DNA of 64,000 nt from Mucilaginibacter sp. UBA5151 (GCA_002413785.1 DHXR01000001.1:49868-113867), one strand, 5' to 3'; positions 23,010-32,604 are shown, counted from the stretch's first letter. Translations and numbers: made by a program. Notes: generated from the letters alone by a model not told the origin.

Positions 23010-24830
23010 ATGGAAAAACCTGACTCTTCCGGTGCTTTGCAAGAACAGTTTCTTGAGCATGCCGATATCCACCCATTTGAAAATATCGCGCTGGCATTCT
23101 CAGGTGGCGGTTTTCGGGCTGCAACCTTTGCTTTGGGTGTTTTATCCTATTTCAACAAAATTGAGTTTGGCCCGTGTGATACACTTAGCGGACAGACGCT
23201 TTTGCAGCGGGTAACTTATTTATCCTCGGCATCGGGCGGTACCATTGCTACTACATTATATGCCCTTTACAATGCGCAGGGTAAAACCTTTGAACAGTTT
23301 TATGTAAAACTGTTTGAAATACTCGCCGGCGACCGGCTCCTGGAAAATGCCCTGGCAGTACTTTCGGATAAAAAACGATGGGAAAAGCACTCGAAAAAGG
23401 GGCGTAATATTATCAACGCTTTTTCTGTAGCTTATGATGAGCATATTTTTGAGGGACATACGCTGGAATCACTGATTCATAATTCGAAAAACGGCGCACA
23501 CCTGCAGGAAGTTTGCTTTAATACCACCGAATTTTATACCGGCCTCTCTTTCAGGCAGGATTTAAAACTTGTGCCCGATCCCGAAAAAGACCCCTATTAC
23601 AAATACGGGAACGAGAATATTTATGTTGATCATGCTGTTTCAAAAAAAATAAAATTGGGCGATGTGCTGGCTGCATCATCCTGCTTCCCGGGCGGTTTTG
23701 AACCTATTGTTTTCCCTGATGATTTTACCCACCGGGGCTTAAACGAAAAAGACCTTAAAGACGCGCTTACGCTGATAGAGCAAACCGGCGACAGGGACGA
23801 AAAGAAATTTATTGCCAAAAAAAAGGTGGGCTTTATGGATGGCGGCATCACCGACAACCAGGCCCTGCAAAGCATGATGTATGCCGACGGACGAAGGATC
23901 AGGCGGGAAACCAACTTTAGCCCTTTTGATCTTATGCTGGTGAATGATGTGGGCAGCTACTTCATAAAACCTTATGTGGTGCCAGAACTGCTCAAACATA
24001 AGGGCATAAACTTAACAGGGGTTTACCAGCTAATATTTTTTGTATTTGTAACGGGGCTTGTTATCGCTTGTTTCGGCATTCATTATCACCGCCCCATTTT
24101 TGACCTTATCGGAGGATTGGTCATCGTCATCCCGGGGATTTTTTTGTGGTTAGTTTCGTGGCTAAAGAAAAAAATCGTGGCGGTTTCAAAATCGCCATCG
24201 GGCTTTACCGAAAAGATCATCAAGTTAATGGTGCGTTATTTTACCAAAACACCCATTGTTGTGCTTAAACAAATGCTGGAGGCCAGGGCCGAATCGGTGC
24301 TGATGCTGAATATGAGCATTTTTATGAAAAGGATCAGGCAGCTGATCTACAATAAGTTTTACGAATCGCCCGAATGGAAAAACCGCGGCAAAGGCAACCA
24401 TATTTACGACCTGTCATTTTCGGGCGATCTTTACCGTAAACGAAACCCGCCGCCTTTGCCTTATCTGGAGCCCAGCCGGGATATTAAGATTGTTGCCCAA
24501 ACTGCTTTTAATATGGGGACAACCTTATGGTTTGATGAAGAAAATACTAACCAGCAGCACAGCGAAGCCTGTATAATTGCCTGCGGGCAATTTACTACCT
24601 GTTATAATTTATTGAGCTATATTGAAAAGTTGCTAAAAAGCGAAGTTTATCATAAAATCGGACCAGTCCGTCAAAAATGCTTACTGTACCTTAAAAAGCA
24701 GATGGTGGCTGATTATGAGCGGTTTAAAACCGATCCGTTTTTTAAGCATAACCAGGATGGGATCGACTACAAGATTCCAAAGTTTCAACCATTAAGTGTG
24801 AAGAATATACCGTTTCCGTCTAATTGGTGA
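23010..24830 (+). CDS. Patatin-like phospholipase with central membrane segments
   Basis: A 606-residue patatin-family lipid acyl hydrolase. The oxyanion loop is AFSGGGFRAATF (residues about 29-40), the nucleophile is Ser75 in SSASGGT (a G-to-S variant of GxSxG), and the catalytic Asp277 lies in FMDGGITDNQ. Two hydrophobic segments (about residues 338-360 and 365-390, YQLIFFVFVTGLVIACF and LIGGLVIVIPGIFLWLVSWL) interrupt the chain after the patatin domain, so the C-terminal ~210 residues may sit at or across the membrane. The start at 23010 (MEKPDSSGALQ) is preferred. The stretch back to 22935 is open but AT-rich leader. It is divergent from the HxlR gene. Confidence 0.85.
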   Translation: MEKPDSSGALQEQFLEHADIHPFENIALAFSGGGFRAATFALGVLSYFNKIEFGPCDTLSGQTLLQRVTYLSSASGGTIATTLYALYNAQGKTFEQFYVKLFEILAGDRLLENALAVLSDKKRWEKHSKKGRNIINAFSVAYDEHIFEGHTLESLIHNSKNGAHLQEVCFNTTEFYTGLSFRQDLKLVPDPEKDPYYKYGNENIYVDHAVSKKIKLGDVLAASSCFPGGFEPIVFPDDFTHRGLNEKDLKDALTLIEQTGDRDEKKFIAKKKVGFMDGGITDNQALQSMMYADGRRIRRETNFSPFDLMLVNDVGSYFIKPYVVPELLKHKGINLTGVYQLIFFVFVTGLVIACFGIHYHRPIFDLIGGLVIVIPGIFLWLVSWLKKKIVAVSKSPSGFTEKIIKLMVRYFTKTPIVVLKQMLEARAESVLMLNMSIFMKRIRQLIYNKFYESPEWKNRGKGNHIYDLSFSGDLYRKRNPPPLPYLEPSRDIKIVAQTAFNMGTTLWFDEENTNQQHSEACIIACGQFTTCYNLLSYIEKLLKSEVYHKIGPVRQKCLLYLKKQMVADYERFKTDPFFKHNQDGIDYKIPKFQPLSVKNIPFPSNW

Positions 24831-24986
24831 AAGGAAAAAAACTTACGAAGTTTAATTCGTAGTAATTTGTTTTTCAAAGGCCTCATTGAGGGCTTTGCCG
24901 TTTTAAAACTTCGAAAGTTAACAACAATAATAACAAGCTTCTTCTTTTTATTCTGCTAATCTAAAGGTAAGTCTTAATGGGGTTAT

Positions 24987-26126
24987 TTATTGTGGCAATA
25001 ACAACAATGTGATCTGCCATACTTTTTCTAAGCTTATACACGAAATACATGGGTATGGCATGTTTCCGGCGATTTGGTATATGCAATCCCAGTTGCAATT
25101 AAAACAATCCATTTTTTCATAAACACACAATGGCTTGCTGATAATATGCCCGGGGTATGGCGCAAAGCGACCAAAATGCCCGCCGCCTAAAATGCAGATT
25201 GCCTTTGTTTGTGTTGCAGCGGCAATATGCACTGCGCTTGTTTCGTTGGCGATAATTAAAGATGAGTTGCCGATAAGTTCAATTAACTGAGGCAATGTGG
25301 TTTTGCCAATTAAATTATCCACAGCGTATGGCGGAAGGTTTGCTGTTAAATAGTCGCCAATTTGTATTTCTGCCGGCCCGCCGGCAATGCAAACCGGCGT
25401 GGAGGTATGCTGTTTGATCAGTTTAATTAATTCCAGAAATTTTTCAGCCTCCCAGGCTCGCTTAAATACCCCCGCCCCCGGAAAAATAACAACCCCCTGC
25501 CTGATCTTATTTTCGCAGGGAATAAATGGACCGCTGATAGTAACCGGTTGTTTTAACACACGTTCAAAGAAGAACCTTGATCTTTCAAATTCAAAGTCAA
25601 TGCCGGGTGGCAGGTTCAGCAGTTGTGAGTAAAATTTATCCGTTTTGGTTTTATATTTTATATTTATTCTTTCGGTATCTCCCTGAAATCCAATTGTTTG
25701 CTTTGCAGTAGTAAAACCAGCCATCGCGTCATTAATAAGGGTGCGGGAGAATGAAGGCTGTAAAACTATTTGATATTTTTTTTTATAAAGCGTTCGTCCT
25801 AATTTAATAGTTTTGATTGGCGACTCATACAAATCATCAGGGCCAACAAACAAAAACTCATCAATAAAAGGACCATCATAATGCAGCGCCAGATCCTGCC
25901 ATAGTTTATTACCAAGCAAATCAATCTTATAATCCTTAAAAACAGCCGACTGCCTGACAACTTCGATAAAATTCCTGAATAAAATATAGTCGCCTATCGC
26001 ATCGGTTTTTATGATGAGCAGGCGTTTTTTGGGAGCCCTGGATTTTGCAAGGAATTTAAACAGGCCTGGGGCCTTAAGTAAAATGAAGCGGGTTGTCCTG
26101 AATAAATTCCTGTTTTTAATGTCCAT
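24987..26126 (-). CDS. Glycosyltransferase family 9 (heptosyltransferase-like)
   Basis: A 379-residue GT-B fold enzyme of family 9, which transfers heptose or related sugars to lipopolysaccharide core. Marks include LLIIKTDAIGDYILFRNFI, VVIFPGAGVFKRAWEAEKF, PVCIAGGPAEIQIGDYL, and the sugar-nucleotide site LIIANETSAVHIAAA followed by ICILGGGHFGRF. The tail carries a cysteine cluster (MDCFNCNWDCIY and PYPCISCIS, seven Cys), seen in some Bacteroidota GT9 proteins and perhaps metal-binding. It is the last gene of a minus-strand glycosyltransferase series and lies 18 bp after the GT2 at 26145, so it is probably co-transcribed. Confidence 0.86.
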   Translation of the reverse strand: MDIKNRNLFRTTRFILLKAPGLFKFLAKSRAPKKRLLIIKTDAIGDYILFRNFIEVVRQSAVFKDYKIDLLGNKLWQDLALHYDGPFIDEFLFVGPDDLYESPIKTIKLGRTLYKKKYQIVLQPSFSRTLINDAMAGFTTAKQTIGFQGDTERINIKYKTKTDKFYSQLLNLPPGIDFEFERSRFFFERVLKQPVTISGPFIPCENKIRQGVVIFPGAGVFKRAWEAEKFLELIKLIKQHTSTPVCIAGGPAEIQIGDYLTANLPPYAVDNLIGKTTLPQLIELIGNSSLIIANETSAVHIAAATQTKAICILGGGHFGRFAPYPGHIISKPLCVYEKMDCFNCNWDCIYQIAGNMPYPCISCISLEKVWQITLLLLPQ

Positions 26127-26144
26127 GTAAAATAAATATAGACA

Positions 26145-26939
26145 TTATTTATTTTGAATGAACTGTTTAAACATTCCCAAAGTACCTAATGTCCGGTTTA
26201 AGTAGCGGTAATAACTTATGGGTTTTAAATATTTTTTAAACAGCATATCCCTGTCCCGTTCAAAAAACGGATCTTTTGTATAACTCGAAAATCCTCCATC
26301 ACAAAAATAAGAAACCAGGTGGCCGGCATGAACAAAATCAAATTGAGGGTCACTCCAGCAGCGAAGGTTTAAATGATAGTCGGCGTACACTTTATATTGC
26401 TTGTCAAACTTATACTTATCAAACACGGCTTTGGGATAAAAGATGGCCTGGGGGCAAATATTAAGCTTGGTTAAATAGTAATCGTCGTAAACCTTTAAAA
26501 ATTCTTTTCCATAAAACAACAGGTTGCCGTAATAAATGGTGTTGGTTTCCTTTAGTAAGCTGATCATTTTGCCAAAACCATCCAGCAAAATATCATCTGC
26601 CCCCAAAAATATCAACCATTTCCCATTGACATAGTTTATGGCCTTATTCATAGCATCATAAATGCCGTTATCCGGCTCACTTATCCAAAAATCAATAATA
26701 TCTTCATTTTCTTTTAAAATATCAACAGTGCCGTCGGTACTATTGCCATCAACAACAACAAATTCTATTATGCTGGTTTTGTGTTTATTAACGCTCTTTA
26801 TCAGATTTGGCAATATTTTGGCGGCATTAAAAGTAACACATACAATAGAAACCAATAATTCGTTATTATCGGTTTTAATCAGCGTTAAACTATTGCTGCT
26901 ATTTGGAATAAACTCACTTAACTGTAATTGTTCTAACAT
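26145..26939 (-). CDS. Glycosyltransferase family 2
   Basis: A 264-residue GT-A fold transferase. The nucleotide-sugar site shows as VSIVCVTFNAAKILPNLIKS, then EFVVVDGNSTDGTVDIL. SEPDNGIYDAMNKAINYVNG and IFLGADDILL (the metal-binding DD) follow. The combination EPDNGIYDAMNKA is typical of the WcaA-like/colanic acid subgroup that builds surface polysaccharides. It is followed 18 bp on by the GT9 gene and separated by 363 bp from the other glycosyltransferases upstream. That gap contains no gene, only AT-rich DNA, so this pair probably has its own promoter. Confidence 0.88.
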   Translation of the reverse strand: MLEQLQLSEFIPNSSNSLTLIKTDNNELLVSIVCVTFNAAKILPNLIKSVNKHKTSIIEFVVVDGNSTDGTVDILKENEDIIDFWISEPDNGIYDAMNKAINYVNGKWLIFLGADDILLDGFGKMISLLKETNTIYYGNLLFYGKEFLKVYDDYYLTKLNICPQAIFYPKAVFDKYKFDKQYKVYADYHLNLRCWSDPQFDFVHAGHLVSYFCDGGFSSYTKDPFFERDRDMLFKKYLKPISYYRYLNRTLGTLGMFKQFIQNK

Positions 26940-27302
26940 AAATGGGATATTTAAACTAATTCGCAGAAGTTAAAAAACATAATTTCAGTCAAAATATTTT
27001 TATGCTTAAAGAGGTGCCGAAGTTTTGTGTTTTTGGAATACTGGTTATGTTTGAATTTGAAACGCAATTAAAAACTTGATTGTTATTGCTCAATAAAATT
27101 GTTACAAAAACGTTATTCTTAACAATATTCAGTGGCAAATGTAATCTGTTGCGGGGATTTTCGACTAAAGTTTAGGTTTTAAAAACTCAGTCTTGTGAGC
27201 GCACTTAATATTGTGTTACTGTTCGTAAAGATTTACGCAGTTCAATTTATACGGGGTTTTATAATTGCAAAATAAGATATTTAGCCGTGCCCCGGTTATT
27301 TT
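26940..27302. other. 363-bp AT-rich intergenic region in the glycosyltransferase cluster
   Basis: I find no coding frame, RNA gene or strong promoter match here. A small palindrome, CGTAAA-ga-TTTACG, lies near 27225. The region presumably contains the promoter of the downstream GT2/GT9 pair on the minus strand. Confidence 0.4.
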
Positions 27303-28241
27303 TTAATTGGCATTTTTCTTCATTTTTAAACCCCAAATCTGTTTGATTACATAATTCATCTTGCTGATTACGGTTTTCTTACGCATAAAAAAGATGGCCT
27401 TCCAGTGTCTTAGCAGAAGAGCACTAAATTCAAATGAAATAAAACTATCAGAACGTCTTTTATATGCTCTATAAAATTGGTCAATCAGACTTTGGTTTTT
27501 ATTATGCTGAAAAGATTTACAATAGTATAGCCAATTTAATGTTCGCTGGAAATTTTCAGCAGAGGACATTTTGTATTTGTCCTTTTCCCTTGCTAATTGC
27601 AAAATATTTGTTTCGCTTTTATCATGTTGCCTGTATTTTACAAGGCATTGCGGGATAAAATCAATTGTTCCAATATTTGTTGCAACATAAGCCAGCCACC
27701 AATCATGAAAGTAGCCCTTTTTAAGGGGCAGGGTCAGCTCGATTAAGCTTTTTTTCATCAAAATGGAATGCCCCGAAACACAGTTGAAGAATAAAAAGGC
27801 TAATGGATTATCTCCGTGATACAGGTTCATAAGGTCCGACATCTTTTTGTTCATGCTGGTGCCGTCTTCATGAATAAATTCTGAGTCATGGTAAATGAAA
27901 ATATTATCCTTTATTGCCGCAACCTGTAATTCAATTTTTTGCGGGGCCCATAAATCATCCTGGTCGCATAAGGCGATCAGCTCACCTGTACAATAGGTTG
28001 CCGCCCGCTCGAAGTTGGCAGTAAAGCCCAAATTACTTTCATTGCGATAGAGCTTAAATTGAGGGTTTTTAGCGGCGTACGCTTCAAGTATAGCAAAAGT
28101 TTCGTCGGTTGAACAATCATCAACAACAATTATTTCTATCGGCCTATAGGTTTGGCCGACAAGCGTATCCAGTTGTTCGGCTAAAAATTCAGCTCCGTTA
28201 AAAGTACACAACGCAACGGAAACTAAAGGGGATTGTGTCAT
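27303..28241 (-). CDS. Glycosyltransferase family 2
   Basis: A 312-residue GT-A enzyme: VSVALCTFNGAEFLAEQLDT, IEIIVVDDCSTDETFAILEA, FTANFERAATYCTGELIALC and DQDDLWAPQKIELQV. The DQDDLW motif is characteristic of the rhamnosyl- and alpha-glycosyltransferase group acting on O-antigen or capsule. The C-terminal 120 residues are basic and rich in aromatic residues, suggesting peripheral membrane association. It is third in a tight series after the genes at 29279 and 28278 (36 bp gap). Confidence 0.88.
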   Translation of the reverse strand: MTQSPLVSVALCTFNGAEFLAEQLDTLVGQTYRPIEIIVVDDCSTDETFAILEAYAAKNPQFKLYRNESNLGFTANFERAATYCTGELIALCDQDDLWAPQKIELQVAAIKDNIFIYHDSEFIHEDGTSMNKKMSDLMNLYHGDNPLAFLFFNCVSGHSILMKKSLIELTLPLKKGYFHDWWLAYVATNIGTIDFIPQCLVKYRQHDKSETNILQLAREKDKYKMSSAENFQRTLNWLYYCKSFQHNKNQSLIDQFYRAYKRRSDSFISFEFSALLLRHWKAIFFMRKKTVISKMNYVIKQIWGLKMKKNAN

Positions 28242-28277
28242 TTACTAAATTTTTTCAGCATGTGTATTTAATAATGC

Positions 28278-29273
28278 TCAGGGTTTAAAGCGCACAAGCT
28301 TTTTATGCTTAACTGAATTCCTGATTTTCGTTACAACATTAAAAATAGTCACCTGGCTTTCATTTTCATCCATTAAACTCTTTATGCGTTCTTTATATTG
28401 TTTAATAATTTTCCTGTTTTGGAATAAATCTTTATAGCTTTTCCAAATCCAGGTTTGTCCTGCAAGCAATTTAGGCAATAAATCAACTATTGTTATTTGT
28501 AAGTACCATCCAATCAAGGCCAGGCCATTCAAATGAAGTGCATGCAGGTAAAAACGGTTACGGTAATATACGCTTTTTACCCATTTTACGGTTTCATAAT
28601 TTTTTGTACTTGCGGAAACCTGATGTCTGCAGATGGCCTTATGTTCATAGTAACATTTCCAACCCAGCCTCCAGGCCCTTATACTTAACTCCATGTCTTC
28701 ACAGTAGAAAGGCGAGAAAAGCTCATAAAAACCACCTATCTGCTTAAGTTTAGCTGCATTGATCAATGCATTGGCGCCTGATAAATAAAATGTATAAAGT
28801 CTGTTACCGCCTTCATTGGTATAACAAAAATAATCGGTCTTCAATTTCAGGCCGTTAAATTTTGGCACACGGGCAGCATCCTGTATATGATCGCCTTCCA
28901 TATCAATTATACGGCCCATTACCCCAAAGGTATCCCAGGCCAAAAAGTACTTCCATTGATGCTCAAAATAATCCGGGGACAATTTTACGTCAGAGTTTAG
29001 AAGCAATATTAATTCGTACTTTGCAATTTCAATACCACGGTTGCATGAATAAGAAAAGCCTTTATTGACCTGGTTTACTACAAGGTTTACCTGCGGGTAT
29101 TCGGATCTGATAAATTCAACCGACGTATCTTTCGAACAATCGTCAACAATAATTATCTCATAAGCAACCCCTGCATTTTTTATCGCATCAAAGATAAAGG
29201 GCAGGTATTCCTGGAGCAGGTGCTTGCCATTATAATTAGGAATGATAACCGAAACGCTCTTTCTGGGATCCAT
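28278..29273 (-). CDS. Glycosyltransferase family 2
   Basis: A 331-residue GT2 enzyme: VSVIIPNYNGKHLLQEYLPF, EIIIVDDCSKDTSVEFIRSE, GFSYSCNRGIEIAKYELILLL, NSDVKLSPDYFE and LSGANALINAAKLKQIGGFY, then FSPFYCEDMELSIRAWRLGW. The NxDV and ED..L..R pattern is the rhamnosyltransferase-like metal and acceptor site. A hydrophobic stretch near residues 245-262 may touch the membrane. It starts only 5 bp after the stop of the preceding gene (29279-30157), which indicates one transcript. Confidence 0.88.
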   Translation of the reverse strand: MDPRKSVSVIIPNYNGKHLLQEYLPFIFDAIKNAGVAYEIIIVDDCSKDTSVEFIRSEYPQVNLVVNQVNKGFSYSCNRGIEIAKYELILLLNSDVKLSPDYFEHQWKYFLAWDTFGVMGRIIDMEGDHIQDAARVPKFNGLKLKTDYFCYTNEGGNRLYTFYLSGANALINAAKLKQIGGFYELFSPFYCEDMELSIRAWRLGWKCYYEHKAICRHQVSASTKNYETVKWVKSVYYRNRFYLHALHLNGLALIGWYLQITIVDLLPKLLAGQTWIWKSYKDLFQNRKIIKQYKERIKSLMDENESQVTIFNVVTKIRNSVKHKKLVRFKP

Positions 29274-29278
29274 CTGCG

Positions 29279-30157
29279 TTATTTAACAATTTTGTAATTT
29301 CTGTATTCGCTGACCCTCCAACCGGTAATATCTTCAATTTTCTGCAAAAACTTCCTTCTAAAGGTCATTTTTTTGTGGAGTTGATCCAAATCTATATTAA
29401 GGTTCCAGTTTGTTGCCGCTATGCGTTTTTGCATTACTGCCGGGTGGCTGTCTGTAAAACGGATTAACCTGTCAGCGTTTTTATAATCAAACTCAAAAGT
29501 TTCGGGCAGGTTTTGGGCCAGCCATTCGTCATCATGATAAAACAGGTTAAAGTTGCGCAATTTGTTTTTTAAACCAGCGGGCGGTTTTACCCAGCCATAA
29601 TGATATATATAGGCATCTATCAGTTTAACCTTTATTTTACGCCCGTTCAACCTGAACCCTTGTGCATCCCGGTAAGAATGTATTGCTTTATTATTGCGTA
29701 AAATCCTGATCTCCCGCCGGTACCATCTGCGCGAATGGCCATAATAGTCGTACGAGCCATAAAAATGCAGGTATTTGAACAGTAAACCTTCAATATTGGT
29801 GTTCTGCAAATTATCCTCCATCTCTTTTTTTATAAGCGGAAGATATTTTTCATGGACGCATTCATCGCCCTGTATGTAAAATGCCCAGTCGGCATCCGGC
29901 GATATTGCATTAAAGGCGATGTCCGTCTGGGCTGCAAATATCGCCCCGCCTTCACGCAGGCTATCATCCCAAACAGTATCGATGATCTTGATTTTTGGCG
30001 AATTTATTGCCCTGATCAGGTTCCCGGTTTCATCATCGCAATTGCCTAATGCCACTATAAACTCATCGCAAACCGGCAAAATGGATGTGATAGCCTCAAC
30101 TATTGGGTAATCATTTTTTACTGCGTTCCTTATAAATGTAAAACCTGCTACCTTCAT
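29279..30157 (-). CDS. Glycosyltransferase, GT2-like (first of operon)
   Basis: A 292-residue protein with VAGFTFIRNAVKNDYPIVEA, CDEFIVALGNCDDETGNLI and a DADWAFYIQGDECVHEKY core, where the D-x-x-x-x-Q-x-D-E segment takes the place of the usual DxD. Proteins of this type are annotated as glycosyltransferases acting on surface glycans. The C-terminal half is rich in basic and aromatic residues. It opens the operon, with a -7 box 8 bp upstream of its ATG, so the transcript would have almost no leader. Acceptor and donor are unknown. Confidence 0.75.
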   Translation of the reverse strand: MKVAGFTFIRNAVKNDYPIVEAITSILPVCDEFIVALGNCDDETGNLIRAINSPKIKIIDTVWDDSLREGGAIFAAQTDIAFNAISPDADWAFYIQGDECVHEKYLPLIKKEMEDNLQNTNIEGLLFKYLHFYGSYDYYGHSRRWYRREIRILRNNKAIHSYRDAQGFRLNGRKIKVKLIDAYIYHYGWVKPPAGLKNKLRNFNLFYHDDEWLAQNLPETFEFDYKNADRLIRFTDSHPAVMQKRIAATNWNLNIDLDQLHKKMTFRRKFLQKIEDITGWRVSEYRNYKIVK

Positions 30158-30164
30158 TTAAGGG

Positions 30165-30172
30165 CAAATATA
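30165..30172 (-). promoter_or_regulatory. -7 box of the glycosyltransferase operon
   Basis: The minus strand reads TATATTTG, a perfect consensus match, ending 7 bp before the ATG at 30157. The implied leader is nearly absent. No -33 TTG is seen. Confidence 0.45.
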
Positions 30173-30247
30173 GCTTTATCCTGCTTTTTCATCATAATAA
30201 TATTATTCAGACTATATTCTGCACGGTGAAATTATTTTAATAGATTA

Positions 30248-30255
30248 TATTTTTG
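30248..30255 (+). promoter_or_regulatory. -7 box of meaB
   Basis: TATTTTTG matches TAnnTTTG 18 bp before the ATG at 30274, and it argues against the TTG start at 30253. Confidence 0.45.
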
Positions 30256-30273
30256 TTACTTTATCACCATATA

Positions 30274-31164
30274 ATGCAAACCACCCAAAAAAATATTAAG
30301 CCCGATTGTAATGATTTCCGCTCAGTGGCACGAGCCTTAACCATTATTGAAAATGACATTGACGGCGCTGATGAATTGTTGAAAAATTTAACTTTTACTA
30401 AAAATGCGCCTATTATAGGAATAACCGGACCACCTGGTGCCGGGAAAAGTACATTGGTAAATGCACTTATCAGCCACTTATTAAAAAACGGGCATAAAAT
30501 AGCGGTATTGGCTGTTGACCCTACATCGCCCTTTAATTTCGGGTCATTACTGGGCGACAGGATAAGGATGGCACCGCATTTTAACCACAAGGATGTTTTT
30601 ATCCGCTCGCTGGCTACACGCGGCTCATTAGGGGGCCTGTCTGCGAAAACTATTGAAATGGCCGATGTTTTGCGCGCTGCCGGCTTTGATTATATTTTGA
30701 TTGAAACCGTGGGTGTGGGCCAATCGGAAGTTGAGATTGCCGGGCTTGCCGACATTACACTATTGGTTTTGGTGCCTGAAAGCGGGGATGAGATACAAAA
30801 CATCAAATCGGGTTTAATGGAGATTGCTGATGCATTTATTGTAAATAAGGCCGACAGGGCGGATGCCGATCTTTTTGCAAATAATTTAAAAAAAATCATT
30901 AATCAAAGTAAAGAGGAGCAAATCCCGGTATTTAAAACCATAGCTTCGAGTGGCGAAGGACTTAAAGAAGTGACCGATTTTATAGTTTCCGGCCTGCCGA
31001 AAAAAAATAAGCGCAAGGAAATATTACTTGCTGAAAGGGCTTACAGAATTATACAACAAAAACGGATGGCCAACATAGATAAAAAAAAGCTACAGCAGGA
31101 AATTGCCAAAGCTTTAGCCGATCCGGCTTTTAATTTGTATAGTTTTGTGGACAAGTGTATATGA
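30274..31164 (+). CDS. meaB: Methylmalonyl-CoA mutase-associated GTPase MeaB
   Basis: MeaB (ArgK) is a G3E-family GTPase that protects and reloads the cobalamin-dependent methylmalonyl-CoA mutase. The P-loop is GITGPPGAGKSTLVNALI (about residues 48-65). Switch regions VLAVDPTSPFNFGSLLGDRI and LIETVGVGQSEVEIAGLADI, and the guanine-specificity motif NKADRADA, are all intact. I use the ATG at 30274 (MQTTQKNIKP), giving 296 residues. The mutase genes are not in the window. It is convergent with pepP and divergent from the glycosyltransferases. Confidence 0.93.
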   Translation: MQTTQKNIKPDCNDFRSVARALTIIENDIDGADELLKNLTFTKNAPIIGITGPPGAGKSTLVNALISHLLKNGHKIAVLAVDPTSPFNFGSLLGDRIRMAPHFNHKDVFIRSLATRGSLGGLSAKTIEMADVLRAAGFDYILIETVGVGQSEVEIAGLADITLLVLVPESGDEIQNIKSGLMEIADAFIVNKADRADADLFANNLKKIINQSKEEQIPVFKTIASSGEGLKEVTDFIVSGLPKKNKRKEILLAERAYRIIQQKRMANIDKKKLQQEIAKALADPAFNLYSFVDKCI

Positions 31165-31203
31165 TTTCGGATTTTTTTTTGCTGTAACCGGACAGCCGGC
31201 ATA

Positions 31204-32493
31204 CTATTCGTTCATTATTTCCTCAATATGTTCGGCCTCAACCGGAATATCGGACATAAGGTCGATATTTCCATTTTCCGTTATTAATATATCATTTTCA
31301 ATACGCACAGCCAGGCCCTCTTCGGGAATATATATCCCCGGTTCGCAGGTTAATATATTGCCGACCTCAAAAGATTTGTACCTGCTGGCAAAGTCATGAA
31401 CGTCCAAACCCAGGTGATGCGATGTGCCGTGCATAAAGTATTTTTTATATAAAGGCATTTTAGGGTCCTGTTTAGCTACATCATGCTTATCCAGCAGCCC
31501 AAGGCCGATTAGCTCACCGGTCATTATTTTTCCAACCTCTTCGTGGTATTCGTTCCATGCTGCCCCTGCAACAATCAGTTTGGTGGCAGCACGCATTACG
31601 CGTAAAACAGCATTGTAAACATCAAGCTGCCGTTTCGAATAGCGCCCGTTCACAGGTATCGACCTGCTCATGTCCGCATTATAGTTAGCATATTCGGCTG
31701 CAAAGTCAAAAAGGATGACGTCACCGTCTTTGCAAACCTGGTTATTCTCGGTATAATGCAGCACAATCGCATTTTTACCCGATGCAATAATAGGGCTATA
31801 GGCATGGCCGGTAGCACGCTGCATTAAAAACTCATGCGTAACTTCGGCCTCTATCTCATATTCTGCTACGCCGGGCTTAACAAATTTAAGTACCCTGACA
31901 AATGCATCCCGCGTAATATCGCAGGCCTTTTTCGTTAATTCAATCTCGATATCCGATTTTATAACCCTGAGGTCGCGTAAAATAAGGGCCGAACGCTCAT
32001 AATGGTGCAAGGGATATTTTGCACGCAATGATTCAAATAACCGTATGTCACGATATGGCACGGTATGGCTGTAGCGGTCATTTTCATTCGTGTTGATATA
32101 AATATGGTCCGCATAGTTTATTATGGTATGTAAAATAACATCAAATTCACTCAGCCAAAATACGCTTTCGATCCCGGACGCTGCTTTCGCTTCTTCTTTT
32201 GTATATTTATGGCCCTCCCAAATAGCGATATGTTCGTTGGTTTGTCTTAAAAAAAGTACTTCTTTGTATAACGGATTAGGACAGTCCGGAAATAATATTA
32301 AAATACTTTGCTCCTGGCCAATACCCGAGAGATAAAAAAAATCGGGATTTTGTTTAAACAGAAAATTTTGGTCCCCGTTCCTTGGGAACTCATCATTTGA
32401 ATGGAAAATAGCTAAGGAACAAGGCTTTAGTCGTGAAACGAAATTTTTTCTATTCACAGTAAATAATCTGTTACTAATAGGCACGTATTTCAT
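31204..32493 (-). CDS. pepP: Xaa-Pro aminopeptidase (M24B, aminopeptidase P)
   Basis: A 429-residue metallopeptidase that removes N-terminal residues before proline. A creatinase-like N-terminal domain is followed by the pita-bread catalytic domain. Visible metal-ligand motifs are VILFDFAAEYANYNADMSRS (two Asp), MHGTSHHLGLDVHD (His), LTCEPGIYIPEEG (Glu) and AVRIENDILIT (Glu). The HxxGLDVHD pattern is the aminopeptidase P form. There is no signal peptide, so it is cytoplasmic. Its start at 32493 faces the ompA promoter region divergently. Confidence 0.93.
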   Translation of the reverse strand: MKYVPISNRLFTVNRKNFVSRLKPCSLAIFHSNDEFPRNGDQNFLFKQNPDFFYLSGIGQEQSILILFPDCPNPLYKEVLFLRQTNEHIAIWEGHKYTKEEAKAASGIESVFWLSEFDVILHTIINYADHIYINTNENDRYSHTVPYRDIRLFESLRAKYPLHHYERSALILRDLRVIKSDIEIELTKKACDITRDAFVRVLKFVKPGVAEYEIEAEVTHEFLMQRATGHAYSPIIASGKNAIVLHYTENNQVCKDGDVILFDFAAEYANYNADMSRSIPVNGRYSKRQLDVYNAVLRVMRAATKLIVAGAAWNEYHEEVGKIMTGELIGLGLLDKHDVAKQDPKMPLYKKYFMHGTSHHLGLDVHDFASRYKSFEVGNILTCEPGIYIPEEGLAVRIENDILITENGNIDLMSDIPVEAEHIEEIMNE

Positions 32494-32596
32494 TTTTATA
32501 TATTAAATATTTTTTTGTTTACAATTTTTTTTATTTATTTGTATTACAATTAGAATTTTTGGAACAATGTTTGGTTATTGTTTCAAACATAATTAC

Positions 32597-32604
32597 TATT
32601 TTTG
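32597..32604 (+). promoter_or_regulatory. -7 box of the OmpA-family gene
   Basis: TATTTTTG, with TTG motifs 16 and 23 bp upstream (32578 and 32571), lies 38 bp before the ATG. A strong promoter is expected for an abundant porin. Confidence 0.5.
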
